Of a stretch of DNA of 64,000 nucleotides, positions 40,301 to 52,683 are shown piece after piece (the stretch's first letter is position 1; every line of letters begins with the position of its first letter). Made by a program: the position numbers and the translations under genes. Origin of the DNA: Opisthorchis felineus (taxonomy: Eukaryota > Platyhelminthes > Trematoda > Opisthorchiida > Opisthorchiidae); the NCBI GenBank assembly GCA_004794785.1, contig SJOL01008829.1, positions 922,092 to 986,091 on the forward strand, in the 5' to 3' direction. Below the pieces are notes generated by a model, which worked only from the letters and a program-made list of their open reading frames with translations, searched no databases and was not told the DNA's origin.

Positions 40301-43300
40301 AGAACTGTCAGATGGTAAAAGACTTCTTTTGGGTGGAATATTTTCTAGTCCTTGAATCAGCAAGGTCATCACCAAGCATGGCAATCCTACTTACCAGTGG
40401 TACTGATTTGCCAATATTAATCTTTATCCGTGAGTACCACTGCAACTGCTGCGACACCAGCTACACCAGCTGGTTCCTCCTGACTCGGATTGGCTGGATC
40501 TAACCTAGGTTTCTTGAAAAGTATCATTCGTCGGGACAACCACACTTCGAAGTAGATATTTTGGAACTGAAAGATAGTAAGGAGCAACGGAGTGACAAAT
40601 CAGATTCATAGATTTTCTGATTATTACAGTTACGACCGTTTTATGTTGCGATAGGCTTTCCTCTAACCTCGCAGTGACCCCGCATAATGGGTTCACCGTC
40701 CCGATTTTTCGGTTACCGATTCACACTTTCCGGCTCTGCATACGGCAAAGACGCCCACAAACAACTGAATTTTCGTTAGCAAGATGCAGACTGTGTGGGA
40801 GAGAATGATGGTTTGTGGTAAAACCAGAGGGAAAACATTCCGGGTGAGCAGCCGTTTTTGGTGTCTGCCGAAAGTGTTTCTTCGAGAGGATACTATCTCA
40901 TAAGTCGGTTTTACACAAAATGTCATCTACCTTGTGCAGTTTCTAGTAAACATTTGACATGATCAAGCGCCACCAAGATTGAGGATGAGTTGTGTGGGTT
41001 GGACCACAGCGGATGCTTCACGGTAACTTACCTGATTACGACTATGCACAGAGATCTGTGTAACTAAATGCTTCAACATATAACATAGTTCACACATTTA
41101 CCAGACTGCTTACTAAAGATTCATCTGTCCCGAAAAGCTATTGTCTATTCTGACCACCTGTATAGAGAAAATAACTTCTACGACTAATATAAGTTGCTTA
41201 CAGGCAACTACAACTTTTCACAACGTGACAATTACTACATGACATCCACAAATACTGTTTTGTCAATGTTTGTATATATCAGAGTTACGAAATCTAACAA
41301 ACAAACGCGGTCACTATTAGCTCTTTTGCATCAGAGGGACTGCATCACTGATCAGTACAGAGCGCTCACTTTTCCGTTGAAACTGTTGTCGAGGTAAACA
41401 CTGGCCGGACCTTCAAGTAACGCGAATTCCGATGTATTATGCATACGAACTCTAAGAAACGCTTTTGGAAGCAGCTTTGGTATAGTGACATATTCCAACG
41501 AGGGCCGAAACTCCAGAGTGCCCAGAGTGACTCGTTGTGGCTCTCCGTTTCCTCTGATCGACAGCGGTTTGTTGTTTACTTCGTAAGTGAGTGAGGGAAA
41601 GTGAATCCCTGGAGGGAGGCTTGAGCACGTCATTGCATCCGGAGCAGAGTCGTTCTCGTAGCCCATCATAAAGTTGTACCGAGACAAAGTGAGATTTTCA
41701 GGAGTCTGAGTGGAATCGGCGATATGGTGTTCCTCCTTCGCTGTCGTAGTGCAGCGTGGATCAGAACGGTGAAGGTCCATCAGTGTTTGATTGCGGCTTT
41801 TTTCAAGTTCGTATATAATGTCCGTCTCAGCACTGGTGCCCAGCCACTTTCTCTGTGTTGAGCAAACCAGAACAAAATAATTCAGCATGTTGATTACCCG
41901 GGTATGTTGAACTTAATGTATGACAAACTTTAGTCTATCAGATATCATTCTTGAACACAAAGACCAATGTACGTTTTCAAAATATCCTTTGGCCTGGAAG
42001 AGGGATATTGAAGGGATCACGAAAAGTCTGGGCGCCGTCAAAGTAGCTGATCTTCCAGAATGGCGTCCGCGTGATCTCCAATGTACCTGTTTGGAGAGGC
42101 TACAAGATATGACTGCTAATTGTTGCCAAGGGCGCTCTTGTTATCACTTTCTATCCGGATAAGTGTCCGGAGGTTTAGGCACCTCGGAATGGTTGTGGGG
42201 AGCTAGCACTAAGTCCCTTCCATGTTCACTGATACTCCTTTCCTAACAATAGGGTATCCAAAATAAATTATAGTTATACGGCATCAGTGTTTGAACATTG
42301 ATGTTGTACTAGCGATAATGATGAAATCACAGTTGAAAAAGCATATAATCTACTTCAGAAGAGTCCAATGTCCTATTCAAACTGATGATTTTGAGGTGGA
42401 TGAGATGGGACAAATATTCCACCACTTAGGAGCATGAAAACTATGTGTAACAATAAAAAATGCATTTCTTCAGGAATCCACCATTTACAAGGAGTAGCCT
42501 GTGTCGTTCTATGGTCAGAGGACGATATTGATGTGCGGTTCGAAACTGATTCGTTGGACATGAGCCAAGCTGGTGCGAATTCTCTATTCCACTGAACTAT
42601 GACCGATACTCTGTAGAAAACTGTTATTAGCAAGCTGAACTATGAGGCAGTATATGTGCATTAGGGTCAGCGGACCAATAAGGCAACCACTCCCGTCGCG
42701 CACCAGTGCAAAGCATGACTGAAACAGTCTGTCTAAACTGCTGTCGGGACTCGTGTCGCACTGGCACCACTATTTCTACGGATTTACCTGTTGCCTCTGA
42801 TTTGAGGTTTCATGTTTTCAAGATTGCTGTGGTTACCGGTAGACTTGCGATGGGTAGGATTGGGAAGCTGTTTTTGACCGTCTGTCTCCTCATGGTCCTT
42901 CCTCAACCTGTTGTCCGGACTATAAGGCTCCACAAGTACCTCCCTGAAGTGTGTGGAGTAGTAACCAAATTGCAACGAGTCGACTGGTTCGGTTCAGTTT
43001 TATGGTCGAGTCCAAGGACGGACTACGAATCCCATAATCATTCTGCTTTGGAGCTGCACTTAGCATTTACAATTTGCATGAATTACCACATTGGACAGGT
43101 TTGGTGAACAATCGATGCGCGAACCGAGAATTTTATTTATAGTACGTACGTTTGAAATCCGTCGAAATTTAGTGAACCAGAGTATGAACCAAAGCAGATA
43201 ATAATCGATAGGCTTGGGTCAAACGAGGAGAAGAATGCAAAACTGGGTTTATGGCTGCACAAAATTCTGCCTATCCGGATGATAATCACCTATGTCGGAT

Positions 43301-46300
43301 TCGCTTTTGTGGACGACCACTCAATGTCAGCTTGAATGTACTGCCAGATCACGAGAAGCATTCACACGGTCCTTAGAAGTGGACTCACGTTTGCCGATTA
43401 TAGGCAACCGATAGTCAAGCAGAATTTCTCATAATAGGATGGCAAGAATATCTTATTTTCTGCCTATTTACCTGGATAAAGTTAATCAACGATTTATTAT
43501 TGTTTCCACATGGTGAAACACAGACAAAACGTGTCATTTGCTGCATTTCTAAGCATGATAAAAGCGAAACAAAATTTATGTTGACCACTAAGTCAGCTCA
43601 CCGGTATTGTAGGTTTAGCTTGATCCTTGCGAGTTGCAACCGGGTCCGATCGCCCTTGGCTTGCGATTGAGCACACTGGCCTTATGCCGGTATTGCAACA
43701 AACACTTTCCGTAAAGTACACGGCTGCCTCGTCGATCGGCTGAACCTGTGATTCTTCATAAGTTTCACAATTTAGCGAACGCGACTTGAACTTTCTGCAT
43801 GCTTTGTCAATGACGACTCGACGCCTGACACCCGCATGCCTACTATGACTGACACAAAAAAACAGAGAACAAAAAAGCGAAGTCAGTGGTATTCCTTCAT
43901 AATAAATTCCGGATGCCCAAATTATATCGCACGGTCAGTGACCAACACTTGTGAAAGTGCATTGCGCACTTGCTGTTACCGTGCTATCCATAGTGTTGTT
44001 TCCTTACACAATATTTCTGGCATTTATTTTGCAGTTCGCCCTGTCTAACTCCTGACTGCAGGTAACTGCTGTTTTCGGGCGACATACTTGCTAACTTCAG
44101 AGTTAAATAGAAAGTCATCAAGCTATTACTCTTCCACTTTAAGACCTATCGAAGTCACGTTAGGCTGTCCTGGGTTTTTAAGGCATCCCGAGAGTAATCC
44201 TTGGAAGGATTAATTTAACCTTAGGAGGCTTTAAAGTGAAGAAGACAAACCCGGTACGAACTTGAATAATTTGCAATTTTGTGGCTAATTCCGTGGTATT
44301 CAAAAGTTTTTCCATGCGCCAGAATATCATTCTTCACATTTTTATCGCGCATTTAGATTTTTATGAATTGCCTCACACCAGGTAAGCAAATGAAACTGTA
44401 CCGTCACACCTATTTCGCTTTGGATTTCCAGAATGTTGAATTTTGCCCCCACTGTTTACCGTGGTAATACCAGGGTGCCAAAACCACTCTTCTGTCGTAT
44501 TTTGGATCTCTAGCGCCTAAATCTCTAATGCGGGCGTTATTCCCCATCATCTTGCAGACTTTCCCTAATTTCGTTAAAAAAAACCTTTGATCAGTTTACG
44601 TACAGTTTGATACTGCGAAGCGTCACTGAACAATGGGGTGACAAAAATCATCTAGTTTACGCTTAGCAAAAAGCTTTTTTTCAGAAACGTACAGCGGAAT
44701 AACTTCTCGGACTGTAAATTGGAGTTCCGTAGGCAAGCAGTCAAACCGTGTCCAGCATTCGTCTGTACAAGTGACACGAGCTAGGCAGTTGGCATCGTCT
44801 TGGTTTCGAAGCACCCATCAGCACTGTGCAGCCCATGCTGTTTCCCATCTCCACCGATGTAGACTACACTGAACCATGGTCTGATCGGTGCTAAGTGGAA
44901 CAACACTTGACTGCACACGTGACACCTAGCTGAGAAACGCAACAAACACATCGCAAACTCTTGTTTTGACCAACTAGAAACGGCGAACGGCATTGGTGCA
45001 CTGCGTTGTATCGACACGATAAAGTGTTTACTCATTGCCCCACCCAGTCCGGTCGCAGTAACTCAGTGCGAAACATTCATCCATTGGTGCCAGTACCACC
45101 GTGTCTCTTCCAGTTAGTAGCTGTCAAACGAACAATAAACTGGCAACTGAAATTGACCTCTTCGCACGACGCGTGTAGACAGAGTTTGGAATATGTTAAA
45201 AATAGCTGTGGCAAAATACTTCTGGTGAATCTGATGAACATTTTTGGCCACCTACAAATCTTACTCTCAGCCATTTCCTATTACGAAATCCAGGCAAAAA
45301 TGTTTCACTAAGGACTTGGAAAATCCAAGCAACGCATTGCCTAACACGCTCTCTGTATGAGTTTACGGTTTGCAGTTTCCTCAGATTGTTCGAAGGGCTT
45401 ATAACAGCCTATAATAAAGCTGCGGTACAAAGAGGGCACTCCAAATTCTATATCTAAATACATTATTGGGAGCGGGCGAGGCGTCGTGTGTCCGCCTGTT
45501 TTATTTCTACGACCGTATAGCTAAAGAATGCTTTAGCAGCAACAGACTACTGAATCATGTATGTGTTAGTGAGAGTACTCGGAAATGCTCCCCTGGTTTT
45601 ACCACGATTTCTCTAAACCTTATTTGCGTTATTTGTGATATATTTCTGCAAATTTGAGTCGCCAAATGTATAAACCTTATTCCCTTTTGGGATCCTTGAT
45701 GACATTTCATCTGCCGATGAAAATTTCAAAAAAAACGAAGTTAGGTATCAACTTTCTAGAACCGACTTTCCAACTAAAAACAAAACATTTAAGAAATTTT
45801 GTAATGGCTTTTGAATAAAGCTCACTTTGTTTAGGTGGATCTTTGTAAAAAAAAATTGGGGTGAGGTACGAGAAAAAATAAACAGGCCATTGAAGGGGGT
45901 ATTTTCTCCTCTGGTATTATAGTTCTGACCCGGTTGGCTCCATTACCAAGCCCGCTTTCCGCCGATTCTAGGATTAGATGATTAGCCAATCAAAGCCACG
46001 AGGTTTAATATAAGTGATACCGTATGCCGCCAAACGCGAGCCCCTCTGACAAACGGACCATCCCTTGCATAGGACACAACTGTGTTCTAGTTCAGCCGAT
46101 ACTGTGTGCAAACTTTTCTCCTAAGAAACGTCACTCCTAAGAGGAATCTGGATGGACTCGTTCACATTGATACTTGGGTGGGTACTACTGTGAGGAAAAA
46201 TCGCAGAACATATTTTTGAAAACAGAATTTTCTGATATTCTGTGTGACATATCTCTTGTCTAGTGTCTTTTGATCCCTACCTTAGTTGAAATTCCTGAGT

Positions 46301-49300
46301 TCTAGGTTTCTCCTTCTCTATTAAAACCATTAGGAAAGAATGACTGCGCCTGAATCGGCTAATCGCCGAATCTATTGCTTGACCTGGTGGGCATGGTAAA
46401 GAAAACTTGAAAATGTACAGTGTACTACAGAATCACTTGAGCCTAATCGGATCAAAACCGCTGGTTCACTCAGGGGAATTCGAAGGAAGTGGACTTGTAG
46501 TCCCTTCATTCTGTGATTGTGGCCAGGAGAAACATATCTCAGACCCTGAGTGGATTGTCTCATCTCCCCGACCAGTCGAACAAAGGTCTTTTGTGACGGA
46601 GTCGAGCCAAACCGACAGTACTTGAAGGCTTTCACTTGCAGAGATAATAGACAACGTGCACTGTACTGGTCTCTCCGATTTGTTTATTCTAATATAGACC
46701 TCTCCCCCAGAGTAATCCTCTGAACTTCACTACTGGATTGTTGGGCAACGCACTAGAGATTTTAGCGATTTTTGTGGAAAGAATTATCTGGAACCCAAGA
46801 GGACGTCATATTCTTTGTGAGGATTAGGTACTTATTTGTCGCATAAAACCAGGACTGACTTCTCCAGTACCAGGAAACACCAGCCTGACTAAGCTCCGTG
46901 AGAGGCTATTACTCGGGAGGATTAGTGTAGTTAAGTAGGTTGATGCTTTGTCGAGCTTTCACCAATGCGGGCTTTATTTCGCACAGTAGTTACGTGTTAA
47001 AAAATAGGACCGAAGGGAACTGTTCTGTCATGTCAGGATTTATCTCCAGAAAGGTCTTCTGGGTGAGCGAAGCTACTGCATTACCAATCTACCACTCTTC
47101 CCGTGTAAGATTACGGAACCTTCTCGGTCTATCAGTAGAAAGTGACAGTCACTTGGAGACAAACTAACCTGTCTTCGTCTTTGAATGTGAGCCGCTCCTC
47201 CTTTAGTTCGGGAATGCGCCCCCGGGCTGTGCGAGACGGATGCACAGTTGAAAGTGTCAGCTTGTCTGGTTCCCAATCTTCCCCCGTAGTTTGTGCTACC
47301 AAACCGTAGTAAGTAATCTGTTTGAAAGTGTGAGTAGAACAGAGTGAAACTGTTTATCCATTGAAACGTGCCCAAAACTTGCGAGTGGTAGACATGAAGA
47401 CAATCAAGCCGTTTCGGCTTCATCTCAACTCACTAAAAGCATTATTATTCAGGACATTCATGTAGCCAGATTATGCTGCTTTCGCACAGAACCACCACAG
47501 AAATCCACATGCTGTACTTCTCGAACGCTTCGTCAGTCAACGCCAAACCTTTTGAAGAACTTTTTAAAGTGGATTCAGGATCTTTTCTGTGTATTTAAAG
47601 GATTAGTTAGGGGCTTAGCAATCCTGGTCCGAAAGTACAGTGGGCTGTGTTTAAAGCAAACACTAAAAAACTAACTTCCCCGACCGCGAACGTATATTTA
47701 AGTCCTGGAAATAGATCATCTTTCCGACGCATCTTTAAACGACTTTACTGACAAAATCGACCTGGATATAACGAGCCCATCGAGTTTATCTAATTCTGGA
47801 ATAATACAAGGCTTGTCAATCATATTTTCTTCTCTGCAGCTTCGGTGACATAGAATGTGATTAATAAACCTAAGGAAACCATAAGGTGGTGCGCTACAGT
47901 AGTGACAGAAGTGAACCTGTGCAGTCACTCCTTGGTTTACAATAGTTAAGTATGGTGTCGTAAAAACCCAAATGGACTTGCCAATAACTGATGTTCGGAT
48001 GGCCTTTAGTATACGCAGTCGAAGGGTACGCTTCCCTATATGTTAGTGCACAAAATGCCATCGATAATGCCGCTAATGCCGGATGGAATATAGATGAAGA
48101 AGACATGTTCAACTGTTAAGGGATAACAATTTATGCCAATTGGATTCGGAAACAACGGTTTGGACGATCTTTTTCGTAAAGTTTTGACGTAATCTAGAGT
48201 GGCTATCGCTGTCCAGTTTACTTCCCTAGACAAAATCCTTGCAGAAATACAGTGGAAAAAGAAGTAATACAACTCCCAGAGAATGGCGGCTGCTGTGTTT
48301 CTCATACTTTTTCAAGTACCGTTTCCTACATTAATTCTTTCTAGTCTTTTCTAGATACGTTATACATCAGGGGGTTCCTCATTATAACATAACTTCAGTC
48401 ATGACTGTTTTTTCCAAGGTTCTTAGGAGTTCCTGCAAAGGATCCCACTATACCGAATTTAGCTGGAAATGATCTTTTGCGAATGACTTGCAATCATCAT
48501 GTTGGGATACATTATTGGGGCTACCGGCGAACCTCTCCAAATTTACTTGCAAACTGGAACAGGCAATTGACAGAATTGGAGGCGGCTGACAGTGGGTTGG
48601 ATACAAGGTTATTTTTGCTGAAGTAATTCCACGTACAAAACACATCTGGGTCACACTGTTTGGTTCTTGTCTCACCAACAACATAACGAAAAGCAATTTT
48701 AGTGGGCTCTTCAGATTGACAAAAATAATCAGGTTATTGTGAAAGATTTTGGAATCAAATGAGTGCTACATATCTGCCAGAACGAGCTGTTCACTGCAAG
48801 GTAATTACAGTTTAGCCTACTTGAAAATATACGTGGAAGCCTTAAATTTGTCGCAGATTGTTTAACTGTTCTCGAAGCCCACAACCGAAGTAGTGGAGTA
48901 CAATATATATTAAGTAAAACGTGAATCTTTAAATCAGCAACCTGCATTTAAAAGAATGAGGGCAGATTATAAAAAGAAAAGCTGTTGAGTTTTCGTTGAC
49001 CACACGAATGAGCTGGTTTATTTAGCAGAGCAGTGCCTATGAAGTTACCGAAGGAACCGCAGCGGTTAGTAGTAGACTGTCACTCAACCTGAACATCAAG
49101 GCATAACAATGGAGTTAAGTGAGCTCCTTATTTGAAACTTCGTCCAGAGATGGATTTCTAAATTTCCCGATTCTTAGCCTTTACTTATATGAAAGATCTA
49201 TTGTCAACGGAAATTTCGTAATGTAAGTGAAGCCAACCTATGCTGAAAAACCGAGAAGCACTGTATAGCCGGTTCTTCCTTATTGGGAATCATCAACAGT

Positions 49301-52300
49301 ACGCAGCTCACGGAACTACAGGGAGTCTCGAATCTGCGACCTTCCGGTCAGTGGTTGAACACTTAACCTTTTGGTTGCGAGCGGCTGAACAGCAGTGGTT
49401 AGCTCTTAGGATGTGGATCCACGCATTTTTCAATCATGGAAACCGCATCACGTGGTCAAGTGTTGACTGGCTCCTTGATCGATGACTTCCCATATGGAAG
49501 TTCCACTCATCTGGTGAAGTTCTTTTACTGACTCACTTATAGATTGATCGTAGTATGAGGAACTTTAAAGCTGAAGTAAGTTCTGCATGATTCTCGTTCG
49601 GATTCTTGGCGATGTCTTTTTTGTCAGAAGACATGCACTACCGAACCTACCAAAGGGATTGAAAAATCTGTAAATGCCTACACAACCAGAATGCTCCTTT
49701 GTTCAAACGAAGTCCATATTATCAAAAGCAATAAACATCTCGTAAACACAGATTCTACAGATTAAAAAACTGATGTTCATCTGTTTATTCATGCACACCG
49801 TAAGACTACCATAGGTTTACCCTACTTTCCGTAAGCATTTCTTCGGACATCGCAAGATTAAGCGCGGCCGTGTTATGAAATCACTGAACTGAGCATCAGT
49901 ATTTTCTTAACAAAACACATCATTCATAGGAGTGCTGAAAGAACTTCGATAGTCCACTACCCGTTTCACATTTATTAAGGCTCATCAGGGTGTCTTGGTC
50001 CGCGAGTTCGCACTAACCTCGTGTTCTACTTGAACATTAAATTGTACACAGTTTGCACACATTTTCCACTTAAAATGAAGTTAAAGAGGGACCCGACTGA
50101 ACCTCTCGTTTATGCAGATTTACGACCTTTGATCAACGCAAGCTAGCTGCTCCTACAATATTCATGTGTTGTACTCTGTAGTGGTTTGTTTGTGTACTTC
50201 CCTTAACCGGCATTTTTTACAACTGAAAACGAGAGCAATTGCCCGTTTGGATCACAAACACACACGTCCAAATGGCAGAGAGAATGTCGGACGTCTTCAT
50301 TCATTTTCTGGAACGGTAAAAGGTTATTAATACTGAAGATGGGTTCAAAAAGTGGTTCCCCTAAAGAAGAAGCGCCAACACTAAAAGCATAGGCTATCAC
50401 AAGAGCTAAGTCGCACAGACCGAAGACCAAACCACGGTCAATAAAGAGTAAACAACTCCAACTTTTAGGAAGCTCTTATGAAAGCCTGTGAGCTTCGCGA
50501 AGTTACATATCGAACGCGGTAAAATTCTGGTCGTCCTGGTTGTGACGAGTCTGTACACCGAAACATCAGAGAAATGGTTGCAAAATACTGCTTTAGGTGG
50601 CCGACTGATGGCATCTGACTCTGCTATGTCCCTGTAGCTGTAGCGCTTGCTGTAGCGCAAACGTTCATAGTCGGACATGCATTCTGACTTCAAAACAACG
50701 TACGAGCTGAACATGTGGACACCATTTGAGAGCACGCAGCAACCTTTAAAAACAGGTAGAAAGTCTACTTGCCTCTGATTTCCTCCAGTTTTACCCCCTG
50801 TGACCCCATATGCCAATGACTGAGTGCGCTAAATCCATCGGCTATCCAACGTTACTTGATAGAAAAGACGCTTAATTTTACTGTGGTTTTCACTCTTCTT
50901 TTTGTGTGTGCTGGTAGAGAATTACTAATACGGTTCAAAAAAGTTTCTGTCTTTCTATCTATAAGTCTGAAATTTTTGGTGAGGAAGTTTTTCATATAGG
51001 TGCGAAATCTGAAGTATCCAATCTGATGTGGAAATCTAGCCAAGTGGGTTGCCTAACTCGGAAAATCAATAAAAGACTGTTTTCCAAAACCCTTGTCTCC
51101 CTCCTGAAAAATAAAACCTGTTCTTATCGAAAATCTAAGGTTACTCATTCTGTTCACAATTGCTTAAACCAGGTTGAATCTTACCGAAACCTCCATGAGT
51201 CCCTATTGTCAGTCAATAAGACATTAGGCTTCGTGGGTTTGCGTTCGTCCCCAGGGAAGCAACAAAGGAGAGGAAGTTGCAGCCACATTGGTCAAGCATT
51301 TCAGACAAAAACTGGGTTCATTAAACTCCCTAACTGAAAAAGCTTGCCCATTGTCCCTTGAGATGGAATTCTGTCGCTCGAGAGAACGTAACTCAGTTAA
51401 ATGAAGTGACACTGCCCTCAACAATTGAGCGTCATTTTACTGACAAAAAACTGAAGGTTCGTTTAAAACAGCCAACCCATTTGCTCGTTTTTGGTGTTTA
51501 TTTACGTTCACTTCTTAACGGGTTGTAGTCCTAGCAAGTGGGTGTGCTGCTGTTTGGTAAAGGAAAAAACAACTTCGCGTGGTCGATACTAATGTGAAAT
51601 CATTTAAATTAGGTTCTTCCGAGTGGGACAGAGTGTTCTGAAAGTGAATCAGCTAGATTCAAGTACTAAGTAAGAAATCATACGCTAAGGCTTTGCGATA
51701 GTGCACCATAGGGAACGACAAAGCAGGCAATCCTCACAAGTAATCATTCTGGGATGGAAGTATAAAAACTAAATCCCGCGTCTTTCATATTCACATATTC
51801 GAAAAGACAAACACCTAATGGGTAGGATAAAGTGAACAAACCCACTAGTGGTTTTATAGGTGCAAATACATGGTGGTGTTTCAGGTCGAGTTTCCACCCT
51901 ACGAGTGGTCAGTTCATTTTGAAAATGCGGGAATACTGAACAGCTGTTTCATCCTTGTTGAGAATTATCAGCAGCGCGCATCTCACATGCATCCAGGAAT
52001 GACAGCTTTTCAGTGCTGACCAACTCTACCTGCAAGCCACCCAGTCAGTTTGTCATCCTTAAGCCATGTGTTAATTGCAAGTTGGTTCCAGTTGCTACAG
52101 TTCTGGTCGCCGGAAAATGAGAGAGCAGGGGAAATATAACCAAGCATTGGAGGCAAGATGGAAATCAGAGTAGAGGAATGGTCCTCAATCCACACAAGTT
52201 ATCTTCACAAGGGCTTTCAACAACCAGCAGACGGTATGGTCTCGTGCTGTAATTCCTAAAATGACTGGTTACTTGTTCACTGATGCCATACCTGTTGAAG

Positions 52301-52683
52301 AATTGTTCTTCTTAGACCAAAAACCTGTCCACATTAACATCTTTTTCATATATCCCTGCAACAGTGTTTGTCGATAAATCTCTCAGCGTGCAGACTATGG
52401 TACAGCTTGTTTGCAGTAACCTAAGAAGTCATCGGAAGTAATCCATCTATGTTGTTACACTCCAGTTTTTGTGGAAAGTTGTTTCAATGGCCTTTGCGGA
52501 AACAGGCCGCTATAAGTGGGTTCGACAAACGTCGCACAAACCATGAATCTTACCTGTAAGGTTGCAGATGAGCTTGACAGACGAATGTCGTAGCATGGAT
52601 TCCAAGTAGCACGCTCCACAGAGTAAGATAGTTCCAAACTGGGACTCTCGCAAGACTTCGATTCCAAAAGAACGTGGAGTTCC
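37207..52683 (-). CDS. DUF4139 domain protein (F37C4.5 / MuiA-like), partial, five exons found
   Basis: Exons in coding order: 52683-52554, 47317-47169, 41850-41370, 39641-39402 and 37315-37207 (369 codons, all phases compatible). The protein shows the ordered landmarks of DUF4139. These are LELSYSVERATWNPCYDIRL; ITYYGLVAQTTGEDW with KLTLSTV; LEYVTIPKLLPKAFLRV..NTSEFALLEGPASVYLD; CDLGVDPGVHVTYKP; QLPVSTDDKLKVQLLEPPV; and TVEWDVKLSP. The family is widespread in animals and bacteria (C. elegans F37C4.5, bacterial MuiA-like proteins) and has no known biochemical role. The usual N-terminal DUF4140 and coiled-coil part must lie upstream (above 52683), and the last exon below 37207. Neither was found. 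Confidence 0.85.
39402..39641 (-). CDS. DUF4139 gene exon: LGVDPGVHVTYKP block
   Basis: 80 codons. CDLGVDPGVHVTYKPRHKY is the most conserved block of the domain; it ends QLPVSTDDKLK. Minus-strand acceptor ctccctcag, donor AAG|GTGAGT. Phase 0 both sides. The 164-codon ORF on the opposite strand is its shadow. Confidence 0.88.
41370..41850 (-). CDS. DUF4139 gene exon: variable linker and IPKLLPKAFLRV block
   Basis: 160 codons. The first ~90 are a polar linker with no family match; the last ~75 carry RVTLGTLEFRPSLEYVTIPK and the NTSEFALLEGPASVYLD block. Donor AAA|GTGAGC. The acceptor is set by phase: AG at 41852-41851 keeps frame from exon 47169-47317. The better-looking AG two bases upstream (caacacag) would break it unless an exon is missing. 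Confidence 0.82.
41960..42335 (+). mobile_element. RTE-like 3' fragment (same subfamily as copies A and C)
   Basis: Plus-strand reading RDIEGITKSLGAVKVADLPE, then RPRDLQCTCLERLQDMTANC and a stop at 42160-42162. The family 3' UTR follows (gcactaagtccctt near 42208) and a worn gatgatg tail near 42320. It lies in the intron between DUF4139 exons, opposite to the gene. Confidence 0.72.
42336..47168 (-). other. DUF4139 intron, remainder
   Basis: Contains a 134-codon plus-strand ORF (42706-43107) and a 60-90-codon open stretch on the minus strand (46372-46654). I can tie neither to a family. The latter has a fair acceptor but no good donor, so I did not add it to the gene. Confidence 0.4.
47169..47317 (-). 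CDS. DUF4139 gene exon: TGEDW block
   Basis: 49 codons plus two bases: ITYYGLVAQTTGEDWEPDKL, LTLSTVHPS and RIPELKEERLTF. TGEDW is the signature of the domain. Minus-strand acceptor tttcaaacag, donor CAG|GTTAGT. Phase 0 in, phase 2 out. Confidence 0.87.
47318..49231 (-). other. DUF4139 intron segment, nothing recognised
   Basis: No repeat or exon could be supported. Minus-strand ORFs at 47716-47928 and 48036-48305 have no family resemblance that I know. Confidence 0.4.
49232..49400 (-). mobile_element. Hammerhead-bearing tRNA-headed SINE, copy Q
   Basis: Minus strand, right to left: tRNA-like head ending in a B-box-like GATTCGAGACTCC (near 49340), a spacer ending gagctgcg, a hammerhead-like core (49255-49320), and the shared tail tttttcagcataggtt. 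In the core, CUGAUGA is UUGAUGA and GAAA is GAAC. Stem II (UUCC/GGAA) and a 6-bp stem I survive. Likely inactive. Confidence 0.6.
49935..50220 (-). mobile_element. Hammerhead element unit, copy U (relative of the 2.5-kb element)
   Basis: The hammerhead core is at 49949-49995 on the minus strand (CUGAUGA intact, GAAAC then GG then GUA intact, stems worn). To its right on the plus strand come the segments that in the 2.5-kb element form the terminal repeat (ctcgtgttctacttgaac to gaacctctcgttt), then the segment that there follows repeat 1 (gctcctacaatattc). The order of parts is thus shifted by part of a unit relative to the 2.5-kb copy. Confidence 0.55.
51930..52010 (-). mobile_element. Hammerhead-bearing SINE fragment, copy S
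   Basis: About 80 bp on the minus strand: CUGAUAA (one core change), UUCUC loop AGGAU, GAAAC, AGCU, GUU, then CAGU. The tRNA-like head is missing or decayed. The tail repeats a short form of the family (ttttcagtgctg). Confidence 0.45.
52554..52683 (-). CDS. DUF4139 gene exon: start of the domain
   Basis: One base plus 43 codons: ELHVLLESKSCESPSLELSY, then SVERATWNPCYDIRLSSSSA, ending TLQ. WNPCYDIR matches the WxPxYDIR entry strand of DUF4139. Minus-strand acceptor gcttcctaatag, donor CAG|GTAAGA. It needs two bases from an upstream exon, so this is not the first exon. Confidence 0.83.

Noticed and set aside
46372..46654. Extra exon of the DUF4139 gene
   Set aside because: A fair acceptor (tctctgcaag) opens the right phase, but there is no good donor before the stop and no family similarity. 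The neighbouring exons already fit in phase without it.
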